Both the position numbers and the translations under genes were made by a program. DNA of 64,000 nucleotides from the NCBI GenBank assembly GCA_018388625.1, contig CP074402.1, forward strand, positions 1,178,001-1,242,000. Direction: 5' to 3'. The notes under the pieces were generated by a model, which worked only from the letters and a program-made list of their open reading frames with translations, did no database searches and had not been told where the DNA came from. This stretch comes from Nocardiopsis eucommiae. Its GTDB lineage: Bacteria; Actinomycetota; Actinomycetes; Streptosporangiales; Streptosporangiaceae. Positions 7,869 to 16,923 of the stretch are shown one piece after another (within the stretch, counting starts at the first letter, position 1; the number at the start of each line of letters is the position of its first letter).

Positions 7869-9524
7869 CTAGCCGAGCGGGATGGTCACCCGGGTCGGCG
7901 CCTCCTCCGGCGAGGACACCGTGACCCGGTTCCCGATCCGGCTCTCACTGACGTAGCGGGGGTCCTTGCTGTCCACCACCACGGCCAGACGGTGACCGGC
8001 CGGGACGTCCCACACCACCGACGAGAGCTCGGTCTCGACCGTCACCGGCGCGCCCGGGGTCGCGTCGCGCAGGGTGTACGGGGCGTGGCTCAGCAGGGAG
8101 CCGGTGCCGCGCTCGTTGATCGCGTACAGGTACACGAAGACCGACTGGTCAGCGGCGGTGGGGGTCACCGTGAACGTCACCTCGGGGGTCCCCGCCACGC
8201 GGACGCCCTCGGGGTGGGCGGGGCTGGTCCACACCGCGGCCCGGTAGCGGTCGACGGTGGGCAGCAGGACCCCGGTGGGCACGTCGAAGAACTGCTGGAG
8301 CGCCCCCGAGAGGATGACCGTGCCGCTGTGCGCGGTCGTGCCGATCCCGGTGCGGAAGCCGTAGTCCCAGCCCGTCGCGGGCTCGTCGCCCATCGCGCCG
8401 TCGCTCTGCCAGCGGCCCCAGGTGGAGCGGGGCTCGTCGAGGTGGTACTCGTCGGTGGACGCCGTCACCGAGGGCCAGTCGGCGTGCGAGGTCCACCCGC
8501 CGTTCCCGTTGTTGGGCCGGACACGCACCGGGTCCTCGGCGCCGACGCCGTTGTCCTCGCCCTTGAGGTGGTGGTCGAACCAGCGGCCCAGGTCCTCCCA
8601 CACCTCGTTGGGCAGCCCCACCGCGCCGAACGCCTCGGGGGTGGCGTGGTCGCCGGGGGTGAGCATGAGCCGCTTGGGGCCGGACAGCTCCTCGTAGAAG
8701 TCCGCGATGTGCCCGACGGGGAACATGCCGTCGTTCCATCCGTGCGCCATCATGACGGCGGTCCCGTTGGCGTTGATCTGGTCCACCTTGGTGGCGGCGG
8801 AGCGGTCCGGGGCCATCTCCAGGATGGGGTCGACGTTGCCGCGCCGGTACTCGCGCTCCATCTCCCGGAGGGAGTCCCCGGGGGTGCCGAGCAGGTTCCC
8901 GGCCAGGAGCAGCAGTTCGGCCGACTGCACGTCGATGGTCCGGCCGGGGTAGAGCGAGGCCTCCAGGTCGGCCCAGCCGCTCATGGAGCCGACCGCCCTC
9001 ACCCGGTCGTCCTCGGCGGCGGTGAGCAGGCTGATCCCGCCGCCGTAGGAGATGCCCGCCATGCCGATCCGGTCGGCGTCGGCCTCGGTGTTCTCCAGGG
9101 CCCAGTCGATGACGGCGCTGGCGTCGGCCCGGTCCTCGGGTCCGGCCACCTCGACGCCGCCGCCGGAGTCCCAGAACCCGCGCGAGGTGTAGGCGACGAC
9201 CTGGTATCCGGACTCCTCGGCCAGCTTCTTGGCCGCGCCGACGTACAGGATGTGCGGGGTGGCCCAGGCGGAGGGCATGACGAGCAGCGGGCGCGGGCCC
9301 TCGGCGTCGGTGGGGGTGATGACCTTCGCCTTCAGTTCGGTGCCGTCATGGCTGACGATCGTCTCGTAGCTGATGGTCGAGGAGACCGTCACCGCCGAGG
9401 CGGGGGCCGGTGACAGCGCGGCCACGGCGACGGCGGCCGCCACGGCTGTGGCGGAGAGGGCGTGGAGTCGCGTGCCGAAGGGGGCGCGCTCTCGGGGTGG
9501 GGGAGACGTGCTGACTGAGGGCAT
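7869..9524 (-). CDS. Secreted S15/CocE-type alpha/beta hydrolase (X-Pro dipeptidyl-peptidase family)
   Basis: This is an intact 551-residue protein. An N-terminal signal peptide ends near residue 44 (PASA). An alpha/beta hydrolase domain follows with nucleophile Ser159 in GISYGGG, Asp265 in HGWNDGMFP and His293 in GDHATPE. The C-terminal half is the jelly-roll domain typical of the S15/CocE family (VTFTVTPTAADQSVFVYLY, then a closing WDVPAGHRLAV strand). Members release X-Pro dipeptides or hydrolyse esters outside the cell. ATG 9524 is chosen because AGAGG lies eight bases before it. An operator-like inverted repeat over its promoter (9636-9658) suggests repressor control. Confidence 0.88.
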   Translation of the reverse strand: MPSVSTSPPPRERAPFGTRLHALSATAVAAAVAVAALSPAPASAVTVSSTISYETIVSHDGTELKAKVITPTDAEGPRPLLVMPSAWATPHILYVGAAKKLAEESGYQVVAYTSRGFWDSGGGVEVAGPEDRADASAVIDWALENTEADADRIGMAGISYGGGISLLTAAEDDRVRAVGSMSGWADLEASLYPGRTIDVQSAELLLLAGNLLGTPGDSLREMEREYRRGNVDPILEMAPDRSAATKVDQINANGTAVMMAHGWNDGMFPVGHIADFYEELSGPKRLMLTPGDHATPEAFGAVGLPNEVWEDLGRWFDHHLKGEDNGVGAEDPVRVRPNNGNGGWTSHADWPSVTASTDEYHLDEPRSTWGRWQSDGAMGDEPATGWDYGFRTGIGTTAHSGTVILSGALQQFFDVPTGVLLPTVDRYRAAVWTSPAHPEGVRVAGTPEVTFTVTPTAADQSVFVYLYAINERGTGSLLSHAPYTLRDATPGAPVTVETELSSVVWDVPAGHRLAVVVDSKDPRYVSESRIGNRVTVSSPEEAPTRVTIPLG

Positions 9525-9925
9525 GGCGGGAACCTCTGGGGTGGGGGCGGGGGAGGCTCCGATGGTCGCTCGCGCCAGCACCATCGGGGGAGCCGGACGC
9601 ACCGGCGGTGATCGGCGTCGCACTGTACTGTGAGGTAACTTACTCGCCAGTCAAGTTAGGCGATCCACCGCCCTTTGTAAAGACCCGGGGCGCGCGCCTC
9701 CCCGGAGTGCGCTCCCGCGCCGCTGTCGCACTGTGAGGGTTTGTCCCCGTGCCCGCCGCCGGGGTGCGCTCGTGCGGCGGACCGGCTTCCACCTCGGTGC
9801 CTGCCACCGGGGCTCCCCTCCCCGCTGCCCGCCGTGCGCCGCCCACACCGAGGGTTCGCCCGGCCGTACCCGGGGTTGTCCACAGGGCCCCGGCGCTGGG
9901 CCGCCGGGTGCGCGACAATGGAGGG
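9525..9925. other. Divergent intergenic region between S15 peptidase and dxr
   Basis: Apart from the operator-like repeat at 9636-9658 I see no gene in these 401 bases. The right half should carry the dxr promoter. The reading frames that cross it lack ribosome binding sites and have shadow-type composition. Confidence 0.4.
9636..9658 (-). promoter_or_regulatory. Operator-like inverted repeat over the S15 peptidase promoter
   Basis: TAACTT and AAGTTA are perfect 6-base arms separated by 11 bases. On the minus strand the repeat contains TTGACT (9654-9649), a good -35 match, although no convincing -10 follows at the right distance. Arms of this size and spacing fit TetR-like or MarR-like repressors. 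No regulator gene is adjacent. Confidence 0.45.
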
Positions 9926-11154
9926 GTGCGAGAAGAACAGCAGCGAACAGTAGTGATCCTCGGCTCCACGGGCTCGATCGGGACCCAGGCCGTCGACATC
10001 GTCCAGCGCAACCCCGCGCGCTTCCGGGTCGTGGGCCTGGCCGCCGGGGAGGCCGCGCCGACCTGCTCGCCAAGCAGGCCGTGGAGCTCGGGGTCGGGCA
10101 CGTGGCCGTGGCGGACCCCGCCCGCGCCGCCGACCTCACCCGCCTGCTGCGCGAGCAGGGCAGCGACGCCGAGGTCCTGGTCGGAGCGGAGGGTGTCGCC
10201 GCGCTGGCCGCGCACCCCTGCGACGTCGTCCTCAACGGGATCACCGGCGCCCTGGGGCTGGAGTCCACCCTGGCCACGCTGCGCGCGGGGACCACCCTCG
10301 CCCTGGCCAACAAGGAGTCCCTCATCATCGGCGGGCCCCTGGTGCGCGACCTCGCCGCGCCCGGCCAGATCATCCCGGTCGACTCCGAGCACTACGCCAT
10401 CGCCCAGTGCTTCCCCCACCTGCCCGAGGGCGAGCTCACCAGCCCGGCGCAGGGCCTGGTCCACGCCGCCCGCGCCGACGTGCGCCGCCTGGTCGTCACC
10501 GCCAGCGGCGGTCCCTTCCGGGGCCGACGCGCCGAGGAGCTCACCGGCGTCACCCCCGCCGAGGCGCTGGCCCACCCCACCTGGAGCATGGGGCCGGTCA
10601 TCACCGTCAACTCCGCGACCCTGGTCAACAAGGGCCTGGAGGTGATCGAGGCCAACCTCCTGTTCGACGTGCCCTTCGACCGGATCGACGTCGTCGTGCA
10701 CCCGCAGTCGGTCGTGCACTCCATGGTCGAGTACGTGGACGGCACCACCCTGGCCAAGGCCAGCCCGCCCAGCATGATGATCCCGATCGCCTACGGGATC
10801 GGCGCGCCCGACCGCGTCCCCGACGCCGCCCCCGGCATGGACTGGACCCGCGCCCAGAGCTGGACCTTCGAGCCGCTGGACCACGAGGCCTTCCCCGCCG
10901 TGCGGCTGGCCGCCGAGGTCGGCGCGGCGGGCGGCACGGCGCCCGCCGTCTACAACGCCGCCAACGAGGAGGCGGTGGACGCGTTCCTCAAGGGAAACCT
11001 CGCGTTCCCGGCCATCATGGACACTGTCTCCCAGGTAGTCTCTGAACACCGGCGGGCGGACCATCCGGGTACCTCGACCCTGACCCTGGACGACGTGTAC
11101 GCCGCTGACACCTGGGCCCGAACCCGCGCGCGCGAGCTGCTCACCCGCGGCTGA
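9926..11154 (+). CDS. dxr: 1-deoxy-D-xylulose-5-phosphate reductoisomerase, frameshifted
   Basis: This enzyme converts DXP to 2-C-methyl-D-erythritol 4-phosphate with NADPH, the committed step of the MEP isoprenoid pathway. Repaired length is about 409 residues, normal for the family. Motifs are the NADPH loop GSTGSIGTQ (13-21), ANKES (128-132), metal/substrate site DSEH (153-156), TASGGPFRG (192-200) and HPTWSMG (217-223). The break lies near residue 41: adding one G to the GGGG at about 10045-10048 restores [13 protein letters not shown]. The chosen GTG at 9926 has GGAGGG unusually close; GTG 9908 is an in-frame alternative. It leads the dxr-rseP-ispG cluster seen in many actinobacteria. 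Confidence 0.92.
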
Positions 11155-11182
11155 GGACCGACATCGGCTTGAGGAGAGATGC

Positions 11183-12537
11183 ATGGTCGTTCTGCTGACC
11201 GTGGTCGGGATCGTCCTGTTCGTCGTGGGACTGCTGTTCTCGATCGCCTGGCACGAGCTCGGCCACATGTCCACGGCCAAGATGTTCGGGATCAAGTGCA
11301 CCGAGTTCATGGTGGGCTTCGGCAAGACGCTGTGGTCGGTGCGCAGGGGCGAGACCGAGTACGGCATCAAGGCCGTCCCGCTGGGCGGCTTCGTGCGCAT
11401 GGTCGGCATGCTGCCGCCCGCCAGGGAACGGCGGGACACCGGGGCCCGGAAGATGTCCCGCTGGCGGGCGATGGCCGAGGACGCCCGCGAGGCCTCCTAC
11501 ATGGAGCTCTCCCCGAGGACCAGGACCGGCAGTTCTACCAGCGCGCCCCCTGGAAGCGCCTGATCGTCATGTTCGCCGGTCCGGGCATGAACCTCGTGCT
11601 CGCGATCATCCTGCTCGGCGTGCTCTTCATGGGCATCGGCGTGCACCAGGAGACCCCGCAGATCGGGTCGGTCCGCGAGTGCGTCGTCCCCGCCGGAGTG
11701 ACCGCCACCGAGTGCACCGACGAGTTCGCGCCCACCCCCTCCCACGAGGCGGGCCTGGAGCCGGGCGACGTGATCGTCTCGATCGACGGCCAGCCGGTGA
11801 CCGGCGACACCGTGAACGGACAGATCCGTCAGTCCCTCGGCAGCACCGAGTTCGAGATCGAACGCGACGGCGAGCGCTTCACCACCGACGTCGACATCGT
11901 CGAGAACGAGCTGCCCGCCCGGAACTCCCAGGGCGACATCGTCTACGACACCGACGAGCGGGGTGACCTCGTCTACGACGAGCAGGGGCGCCGGGTGGCC
12001 GCCACCGAGGTCGTCGGGTTCCTCGGCGTGGTGTTCGTCCAGGAGCGCCAGCCGCTGACGGTGGGGGAGTCGGTCTCCGAGGTCGGCACCATGCTGGTCG
12101 GTGTGGGTGAGGCGATCATCGCCCTGCCCAGCCGGGTCCCCGAGGTGTTCGGCGCCGCCTTCCTGGGCGAGCAGCGCACCGAGGACTCCCCGGTGGGCAT
12201 CGTCGGCATCTCCCGCATCGGCGGCGAGATCATGTCGCAGGGCCTGCCGGTGATCGACACCGTGGCGATCATGATCAGCATCCTGGCCAGCGTCAACCTG
12301 TTCCTCTTCGCCTTCAACATGCTCCCGATCCTGCCGCTGGACGGCGGGCACATGGCCGGGGCGCTCTGGGAGTCCGTCAAGAAGTGGACGGCACGGCTGT
12401 TCAGGAGACCGGACCCGGGGCCGGTGGACGTGGCGCTGCTGACACCGGTGGCCTATGTGATCGTCGGCTGCTTCCTCGTCTTCAGCGTCATCCTCCTCGT
12501 GGCCGACCTCATCAACCCCGTGCGGTTGTTCGGCTGA
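11183..12537 (+). CDS. rseP: Site-2 family intramembrane zinc metalloprotease (RseP/Rip1), frameshifted
   Basis: The repaired protein is about 451 residues. Membrane segment 1 carries the zinc motif HELGH (24-28), a PDZ domain sits in the middle ([17 protein letters not shown]), and the last helices hold [12 protein letters not shown], whose Asp is the third zinc ligand. Such enzymes cut transmembrane substrates, classically anti-sigma factors. In Mycobacterium tuberculosis the orthologue Rip1 lies in the same order beside gcpE. Adding one C near 11510 restores [11 protein letters not shown]. Start ATG 11183 follows GAGGAG. The loop between the two PDZ-like halves includes a charged insert (residues near 270-290) rich in Asp/Glu. 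Confidence 0.9.
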
Positions 12538-12540
12538 CCC

Positions 12541-12569
12541 CTCGGGGGCGGCTCGGAGCCGCCCCCGAG
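12541..12569 (+). terminator. Terminator hairpin after rseP
   Basis: A 13-base perfect stem CTCGGGGGCGGCT with a CGG loop starts 4 bases after the rseP stop. It suggests ispG can be transcribed from its own promoter in the 268-base gap. Confidence 0.75.
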
Positions 12570-12804
12570 CCGTCCCCGAGGGATGAACACCGGTTGAACT
12601 GGTGTGAGCGCGGCCACGAAGGGCCGTGTGTCGCCCCAAGGGCGGGTAACCTGGAGGTCGCGTACCGGGATCGCCGCCGTGGCGGAGGCCACCGAGACGG
12701 AGCACCCGGACACGCCTCCGGGCGCCGCCGTGCGCGCCCTTCTCCACGAATCGGACGACATCAAGTGCCGCCCTCCCTCCGGCGGCAGACGAGGTGAACC
12801 AAGC

Positions 12805-13959
12805 GTGACCATTGATCTCGGTATTCCCGCCACCCCGCCGCGCCCGCTGGCGACCCGGCGCAAGACCCGGCAGATCATGGTCGGGAACGTGCCCGTGGGC
12901 GGGGACGCGCCGGTGTCCGTGCAGTCCATGACGACCACCCGCACCTCCGACATCAACGCGACCCTCCAGCAGATCGCTGAGCTGACCGCCTCCGGCTGTC
13001 AGATCGTCCGCGTGGCCGTCCCGACCAACGAGGACGCCGACGCGCTGCCGATCATCGCCAGGAAGTCGCAGATCCCGGTGATCGCCGACATCCACTTCCA
13101 GCCCAAGTACGTGTTCGCGGCGATCGACGCCGGGTGCGCCGCCGTGCGCGTCAACCCGGGCAACATCAAGAAGTTCGACGACAAGGTCGCGGAGATCGCC
13201 AAGGCCGCCTCCGAGGCCGGCACCCCGATCCGCATCGGCGTCAACGCCGGTTCGCTCGACAAGCGTCTGCTCGCCAAGTACGGCAAGGCCACCCCGGAGG
13301 CGCTGGTGGAGTCGGCGCTCTGGGAGTGCTCGCTGTTCGAGGAGCACGGCTTCCGGGACATCAAGATCTCCGTCAAGCACAACGACCCGGTCGTGATGGT
13401 CAACGCCTACCGGCTGCTGTCGCAGGCCTGCGACTACCCGCTGCACCTGGGCGTCACCGAGGCCGGTCCGGCCTTCCAGGGCACCATCAAGTCGTCCGTG
13501 GCCTTCGGCGCCCTGCTGTCGGAGGGGATCGGTGACACCATCCGGGTGTCCCTGTCCGCCCCGCCCGCCGAGGAGGTCAAGGTCGGCGCCCAGATCCTGG
13601 AGTCCCTGGGGCTGCGCGAGCGCGGCCTGGAGATCGTCTCCTGCCCGAGCTGCGGCCGTGCCCAGGTGGACGTGTACACGCTCGCCGAGGAGGTCACCGC
13701 CGGGCTGGAGGGGCTGGAGGTGCCGCTGCGCGTGGCCGTCATGGGCTGCGTCGTGAACGGTCCCGGCGAGGCCCGCGAGGCCGACCTGGGTGTGGCCTCC
13801 GGCAACGGCAAGGGCCAGATCTTCGTCAAGGGCGAGGTCATCAAGACCGTGCCCGAATCCAAGATCGTGGAGACGCTGATCGAGGAGGCCATGCGCATCG
13901 CCGAGGAGATGGGCGAGGCCGGGGTCGAGGGCGAGCCCAGCGTGTCCGTGGCGAGCTGA
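12805..13959 (+). CDS. ispG: 4-hydroxy-3-methylbut-2-en-1-yl diphosphate synthase (flavodoxin/ferredoxin type)
   Basis: This is an intact 384-residue protein. IspG (GcpE) is the [4Fe-4S] enzyme that reductively opens ME-cPP to HMBPP in the MEP pathway. The three cluster cysteines are visible, Cys280 and Cys283 in CPSCGRAQ and Cys315 in GCVVNGPGE, with the fourth ligand Glu322 in the same motif. The N-terminal TIM barrel begins [17 protein letters not shown]. Start GTG 12805 has GAGGTG eight bases upstream; longer in-frame extensions are not family-like. Together with dxr it supplies two steps of the same pathway. Confidence 0.95.
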   Translation: MTIDLGIPATPPRPLATRRKTRQIMVGNVPVGGDAPVSVQSMTTTRTSDINATLQQIAELTASGCQIVRVAVPTNEDADALPIIARKSQIPVIADIHFQPKYVFAAIDAGCAAVRVNPGNIKKFDDKVAEIAKAASEAGTPIRIGVNAGSLDKRLLAKYGKATPEALVESALWECSLFEEHGFRDIKISVKHNDPVVMVNAYRLLSQACDYPLHLGVTEAGPAFQGTIKSSVAFGALLSEGIGDTIRVSLSAPPAEEVKVGAQILESLGLRERGLEIVSCPSCGRAQVDVYTLAEEVTAGLEGLEVPLRVAVMGCVVNGPGEAREADLGVASGNGKGQIFVKGEVIKTVPESKIVETLIEEAMRIAEEMGEAGVEGEPSVSVAS

Positions 13960-13987
13960 CCCCCGTCGGGGAGGAACCACGCTTCGA

Positions 13988-14020
13988 GGGGAGTACGGCG
14001 GCGGCCGTGCTCCCCTTTGT
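13988..14020 (+). terminator. Rho-independent terminator of ispG
   Basis: A 12-base stem GGGGAGTACGGC pairs with GCCGTGCTCCCC (one U-G pair) and is followed by TTTGT. Confidence 0.85.
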
Positions 14021-14224
14021 CGTGTCCTGACGCCGCCTTGACGTGGAACCCGCCGGACGGGGTGGGAACACCCGGGGCGATCGGACGCTTACACCTACGG
14101 GCGGGACCCGCGTCGTCGCTGGTCACGAGAGCCTGATCACCGTGAGTCATGTCATGTGGCACGAGTCACCACGGCGTGCGTTTTCTTGCGTCGGTGCGCA
14201 TGATTCGGGCCCGGAAAGCGGACA

Positions 14225-14276
14225 TGGGCAACGAATGTGGGTCATGTTACTCACGCAACACCATTAACGTTGCCCA
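14225..14276 (+). promoter_or_regulatory. Nested inverted repeats in the permease leader
   Basis: TGGGCAACG (14225-14233) and CGTTGCCCA (14268-14276) are perfect 9-base arms. Inside them GTGGGT and ACTCAC (14237-14254) form a second, imperfect pair. In RNA this makes an extended stem about 80 bases before the permease start; in DNA it could be an operator. No known riboswitch class is recognised. Confidence 0.4.
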
Positions 14277-14354
14277 AGGCACAAGTGGGGTCCCGTTGGT
14301 TCGCGACGGCGCCGATCCGGTGTGCCCACCCGCAGAACGTCGAGGAGTCATTTC

Positions 14355-15815
14355 GTGGTGGACCAGAAGAGCCCCGCGCGGGCGGACGCTTCCGCGCCCA
14401 CGCTGGGGCGGCGTCTGAGCCGACGCAAGCCGGTCGAGAAGCTCGTGGCCGAGACCGAGGGCGGCCACGGCCTGCGCCGCACCATGGGGTTCTGGCAGCT
14501 GTCCATGATCGGTATCGGCGCCACCCTGGGTACCGGCATCTTCGTGGTCCTGGGCGAGGCGGTCCCGATCGCCGGACCCGCCGTCATCCTCGCGTTCGTC
14601 CTGGCCGGTGTGACCGCGCTCTTCTCCGCGCTCGCCTACGCCGAGATGGCCGGGATGATCCCCGCCTCCGGCTCGGCCTACTCCTACAGCTACGCCACCA
14701 TGGGCGAGTTCATGGCCTGGGTGTGCGGCTGGTGTCTGATGCTCACCTACGGGGTCTCCGTGGCGGCCGTCGGCGTCGGCTGGGGCCAGTACATCAACGA
14801 GCTTTTGCACCTGACCACGGGTCTGTCGCTGCCCGGCGCGCTCCTGGCCGGACCCATGGAGGGCGGCCTGGTCAACGTGCCCGCGGCCGTCGTCGTCCTC
14901 CTGTCGATGTTCGCCCTGCTCGCCGGGGTGCGGGAGAGCACCCGCGCCAACGCCGTCATGGTCACCATCAAGATCGCCGTGCTGGTGATGTTCGTGGCCA
15001 TCGCGGTCACCGCCGTCCAGCGGGGCAACTTCGCCCCGTTCATGCCGATGGGCATGGCGGGTGTCTCCGCCGCCGGCGCCACCCTGTTCTTCTCCTACAT
15101 CGGCTTCGACTCCGCCTCCACCGCCAGCGAGGAGGCCCGGAACCCGCAGCGCGACCTGCCGCGCGCCATCATGTTCTCCATGATCGTGGTCACCGCGATC
15201 TACTGCCTGGTGGCCTTCAGCGCGGTCGGCGCCCTCAACTGGACCGAGTTCGCGGAGGGGCGGACCTCCCTGGCCGGGATCCTCACCGTGGTCACCGGCA
15301 CCCCGATCTGGGCGGTCATCTTCGCTGCGGGCGCCGTCCTGGCTCTGGCCAGCGTCGTCCTGGTCGTCCTCTACAGCCAGACCCGCATCCTCTTCGCGAT
15401 GTCCCGCGACGGGCTCATCCCGGCCGCCTTCTCCAAGGTGGACGACCGGGGCACCCCGCGCGCCAACACGATCATCACCTCGGTGTTCATCGCCCTGCTG
15501 GCCGCCCTGATCCCGCTCGGCCCGCTCGCGGACGCCACCGCCATCGGCACGCTCTTCGCCTTCGCCCTGGTCAACGTCGCCGTGCTCGTGCTGCGCAGGA
15601 ACCGCCCCGACCTCACGCGCGCCTTCCGGATGCCCGGAGCCCCGGTGACCCCGGTCCTGGGCGTCCTGGCCTGCGCCTACCTGATGCTCAGCATGCCGGT
15701 CAGCGTGTGGGTCGCCTTCGGCGCCTGGCTCGTGGTGGGTCTGGCCATCTACTTCGGCTACAGCATGCGGCGCTCCGCGCTGGAGGACGAGCCCACGGTG
15801 CGGGTCGGCTCCTGA
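14355..15815 (+). CDS. APC superfamily amino-acid permease (CAT type)
   Basis: This is an intact 486-residue transporter with about twelve membrane helices. The cytosolic N terminus (LGRRLSRRKPVEKL) resembles cationic amino acid transporters. Helix 1 holds the APC substrate motif IGIGATLGTGIFVVLG, helix 6 has FFSYIGFDSASTASEE, and the loop after helix 8 has QTRILFAMSRDGLIP. The direction is presumably proton-coupled amino acid uptake across the cytoplasmic membrane, but the exact substrate is not readable. The start is GTG 14355 with GAGGAG seven bases upstream, which fixes it. The long leader with inverted repeats hints at regulation in cis. Confidence 0.9.
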   Translation: MVDQKSPARADASAPTLGRRLSRRKPVEKLVAETEGGHGLRRTMGFWQLSMIGIGATLGTGIFVVLGEAVPIAGPAVILAFVLAGVTALFSALAYAEMAGMIPASGSAYSYSYATMGEFMAWVCGWCLMLTYGVSVAAVGVGWGQYINELLHLTTGLSLPGALLAGPMEGGLVNVPAAVVVLLSMFALLAGVRESTRANAVMVTIKIAVLVMFVAIAVTAVQRGNFAPFMPMGMAGVSAAGATLFFSYIGFDSASTASEEARNPQRDLPRAIMFSMIVVTAIYCLVAFSAVGALNWTEFAEGRTSLAGILTVVTGTPIWAVIFAAGAVLALASVVLVVLYSQTRILFAMSRDGLIPAAFSKVDDRGTPRANTIITSVFIALLAALIPLGPLADATAIGTLFAFALVNVAVLVLRRNRPDLTRAFRMPGAPVTPVLGVLACAYLMLSMPVSVWVAFGAWLVVGLAIYFGYSMRRSALEDEPTVRVGS

Positions 15816-15848
15816 CCGGGACCGGGCACACGTCGGACGTGTGAGCAC

Positions 15849-15879
15849 GGGCGGGGCCGGGGAATCCCCGGCCCCGCCC
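15849..15879 (+). terminator. Terminator hairpin after the permease
   Basis: A 14-base stem GGGCGGGGCCGGGG with a minimal AAT loop lies 33 bases after the stop. Confidence 0.75.
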
Positions 15880-16063
15880 CACGTTCACTCTGGGACCGTG
15901 GACGCGAGCGAACGGAGCGTGACACCGCGATTTCGCGCAACGAACCACGACGAATCGCCGCGAACTCGCAACGGAGTGCACGTCGTACACACGGTTCCCA
16001 CGCACTGCTCCACCTAGAGTGGACGCGGCCGACCAGCGGCGACGCACCAGGAGGTACGCAGCG

Positions 16064-16861
16064 ATGCCCGCACCACTGCGCGTGGCCCTCGACCAGGGCA
16101 CGGGACGCAGCGGCGACCCCGCCTCCTCGCTCCAGCGGCTCCGCGAGCGGGCACGCGAGGCCGCGGCCGAGGGCGCGACCCTGCTGGTCACCCCCGAGAT
16201 GTCGCTGACCGGCTACAACATCGGCAGCAGGGTCCGGGACCTGGCCGAACCGGCGGACGGGCCGCTCCTCGCCGAGGTCTCCCGGATCGCCGCCGACACC
16301 GGGGTGGCCATTGTCCACGGGTTCCCCGAACTGGCCGACGGCGACGTGTACAACGCGGTCCGGCTGGTGGACGCCACGGGGGCCTCCCGCGCGCTCTACC
16401 GCAAGACCCACCTGTTCGGAGACCTGGACCGGGACCACTTCCGCGCCGGTGACGCACTGGTCGTCCAGGCCGACCTCGACGGCCACCGCATCGGCCTCCT
16501 GGTCTGCTACGACGTCGAGTTCCCCGAGGCCGTGCGCGCGCACGCGCGGGCCGGGACCACGCTCCTCGTCGTGCCCACCGCCCTGATGGCGCCGAACACG
16601 TCGGTGGCCACCCTCCTCGTCCCCGCGCGGGCCATGGAGAACCAGATCCACGTGGCCTACGTGAACCGCTGCGACACCGAGGGCGAACTCGACTACGTCG
16701 GATTGAGCGCCCTCGTGGGCCCGGACGGCGCCGAGCTGCTGCGGGGCGGGCCCACCGAGGCCCTGCTCGTCGGTGACGTCGACCCGGCCGCCACCGAGGC
16801 CTCCCGCGCGGAGCTCTCCTACCTGGGCGACCGCCGACCGGACCTGTACCCCGACGCCTGA
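16064..16861 (+). CDS. Carbon-nitrogen hydrolase (nitrilase superfamily)
   Basis: This is an intact 265-residue protein at the usual single-domain length. The Glu-Lys-Cys triad is in place: Glu45 in TPEMSLTGY, Lys114 in YRKTHLF and Cys148 in VCYDVEFPE. The family hydrolyses amides or nitriles; the VCYDVEFPE form suggests an amidase rather than a true nitrilase. AGGAGG lies nine bases before ATG 16064. The next gene, a flavin amine oxidase, starts 62 bases later in the same direction, so the two are likely one operon. An oxidase turning an amine or amino acid into an amide and an amidase releasing the acid is a plausible joint pathway (inference). Confidence 0.88.
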   Translation: MPAPLRVALDQGTGRSGDPASSLQRLRERAREAAAEGATLLVTPEMSLTGYNIGSRVRDLAEPADGPLLAEVSRIAADTGVAIVHGFPELADGDVYNAVRLVDATGASRALYRKTHLFGDLDRDHFRAGDALVVQADLDGHRIGLLVCYDVEFPEAVRAHARAGTTLLVVPTALMAPNTSVATLLVPARAMENQIHVAYVNRCDTEGELDYVGLSALVGPDGAELLRGGPTEALLVGDVDPAATEASRAELSYLGDRRPDLYPDA

Positions 16862-16923
16862 CATCCGTCCCACCCCGCCGCGCCCGCGGCGGTCCACACC
16901 CTGCCCCAGTGAAGGAGGGCCCC

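Larger units (their letters stand above)
13960..14354. other. 395-bp intergenic region with structured leader
   Basis: It holds the ispG terminator (13988-14020) and the nested inverted repeats at 14225-14276. It also has GTGAGTCATG at 14142 and ACTCAC at 14249, which face each other. The local base composition is less GC-rich than the flanking genes. No open frame here looks coding. Confidence 0.5.

Noticed and set aside
13960..14354. Known riboswitch (for example c-di-AMP or guanidine class) before the permease
   Set aside because: I could not align the conserved cores of these classes; only simple inverted repeats are seen.
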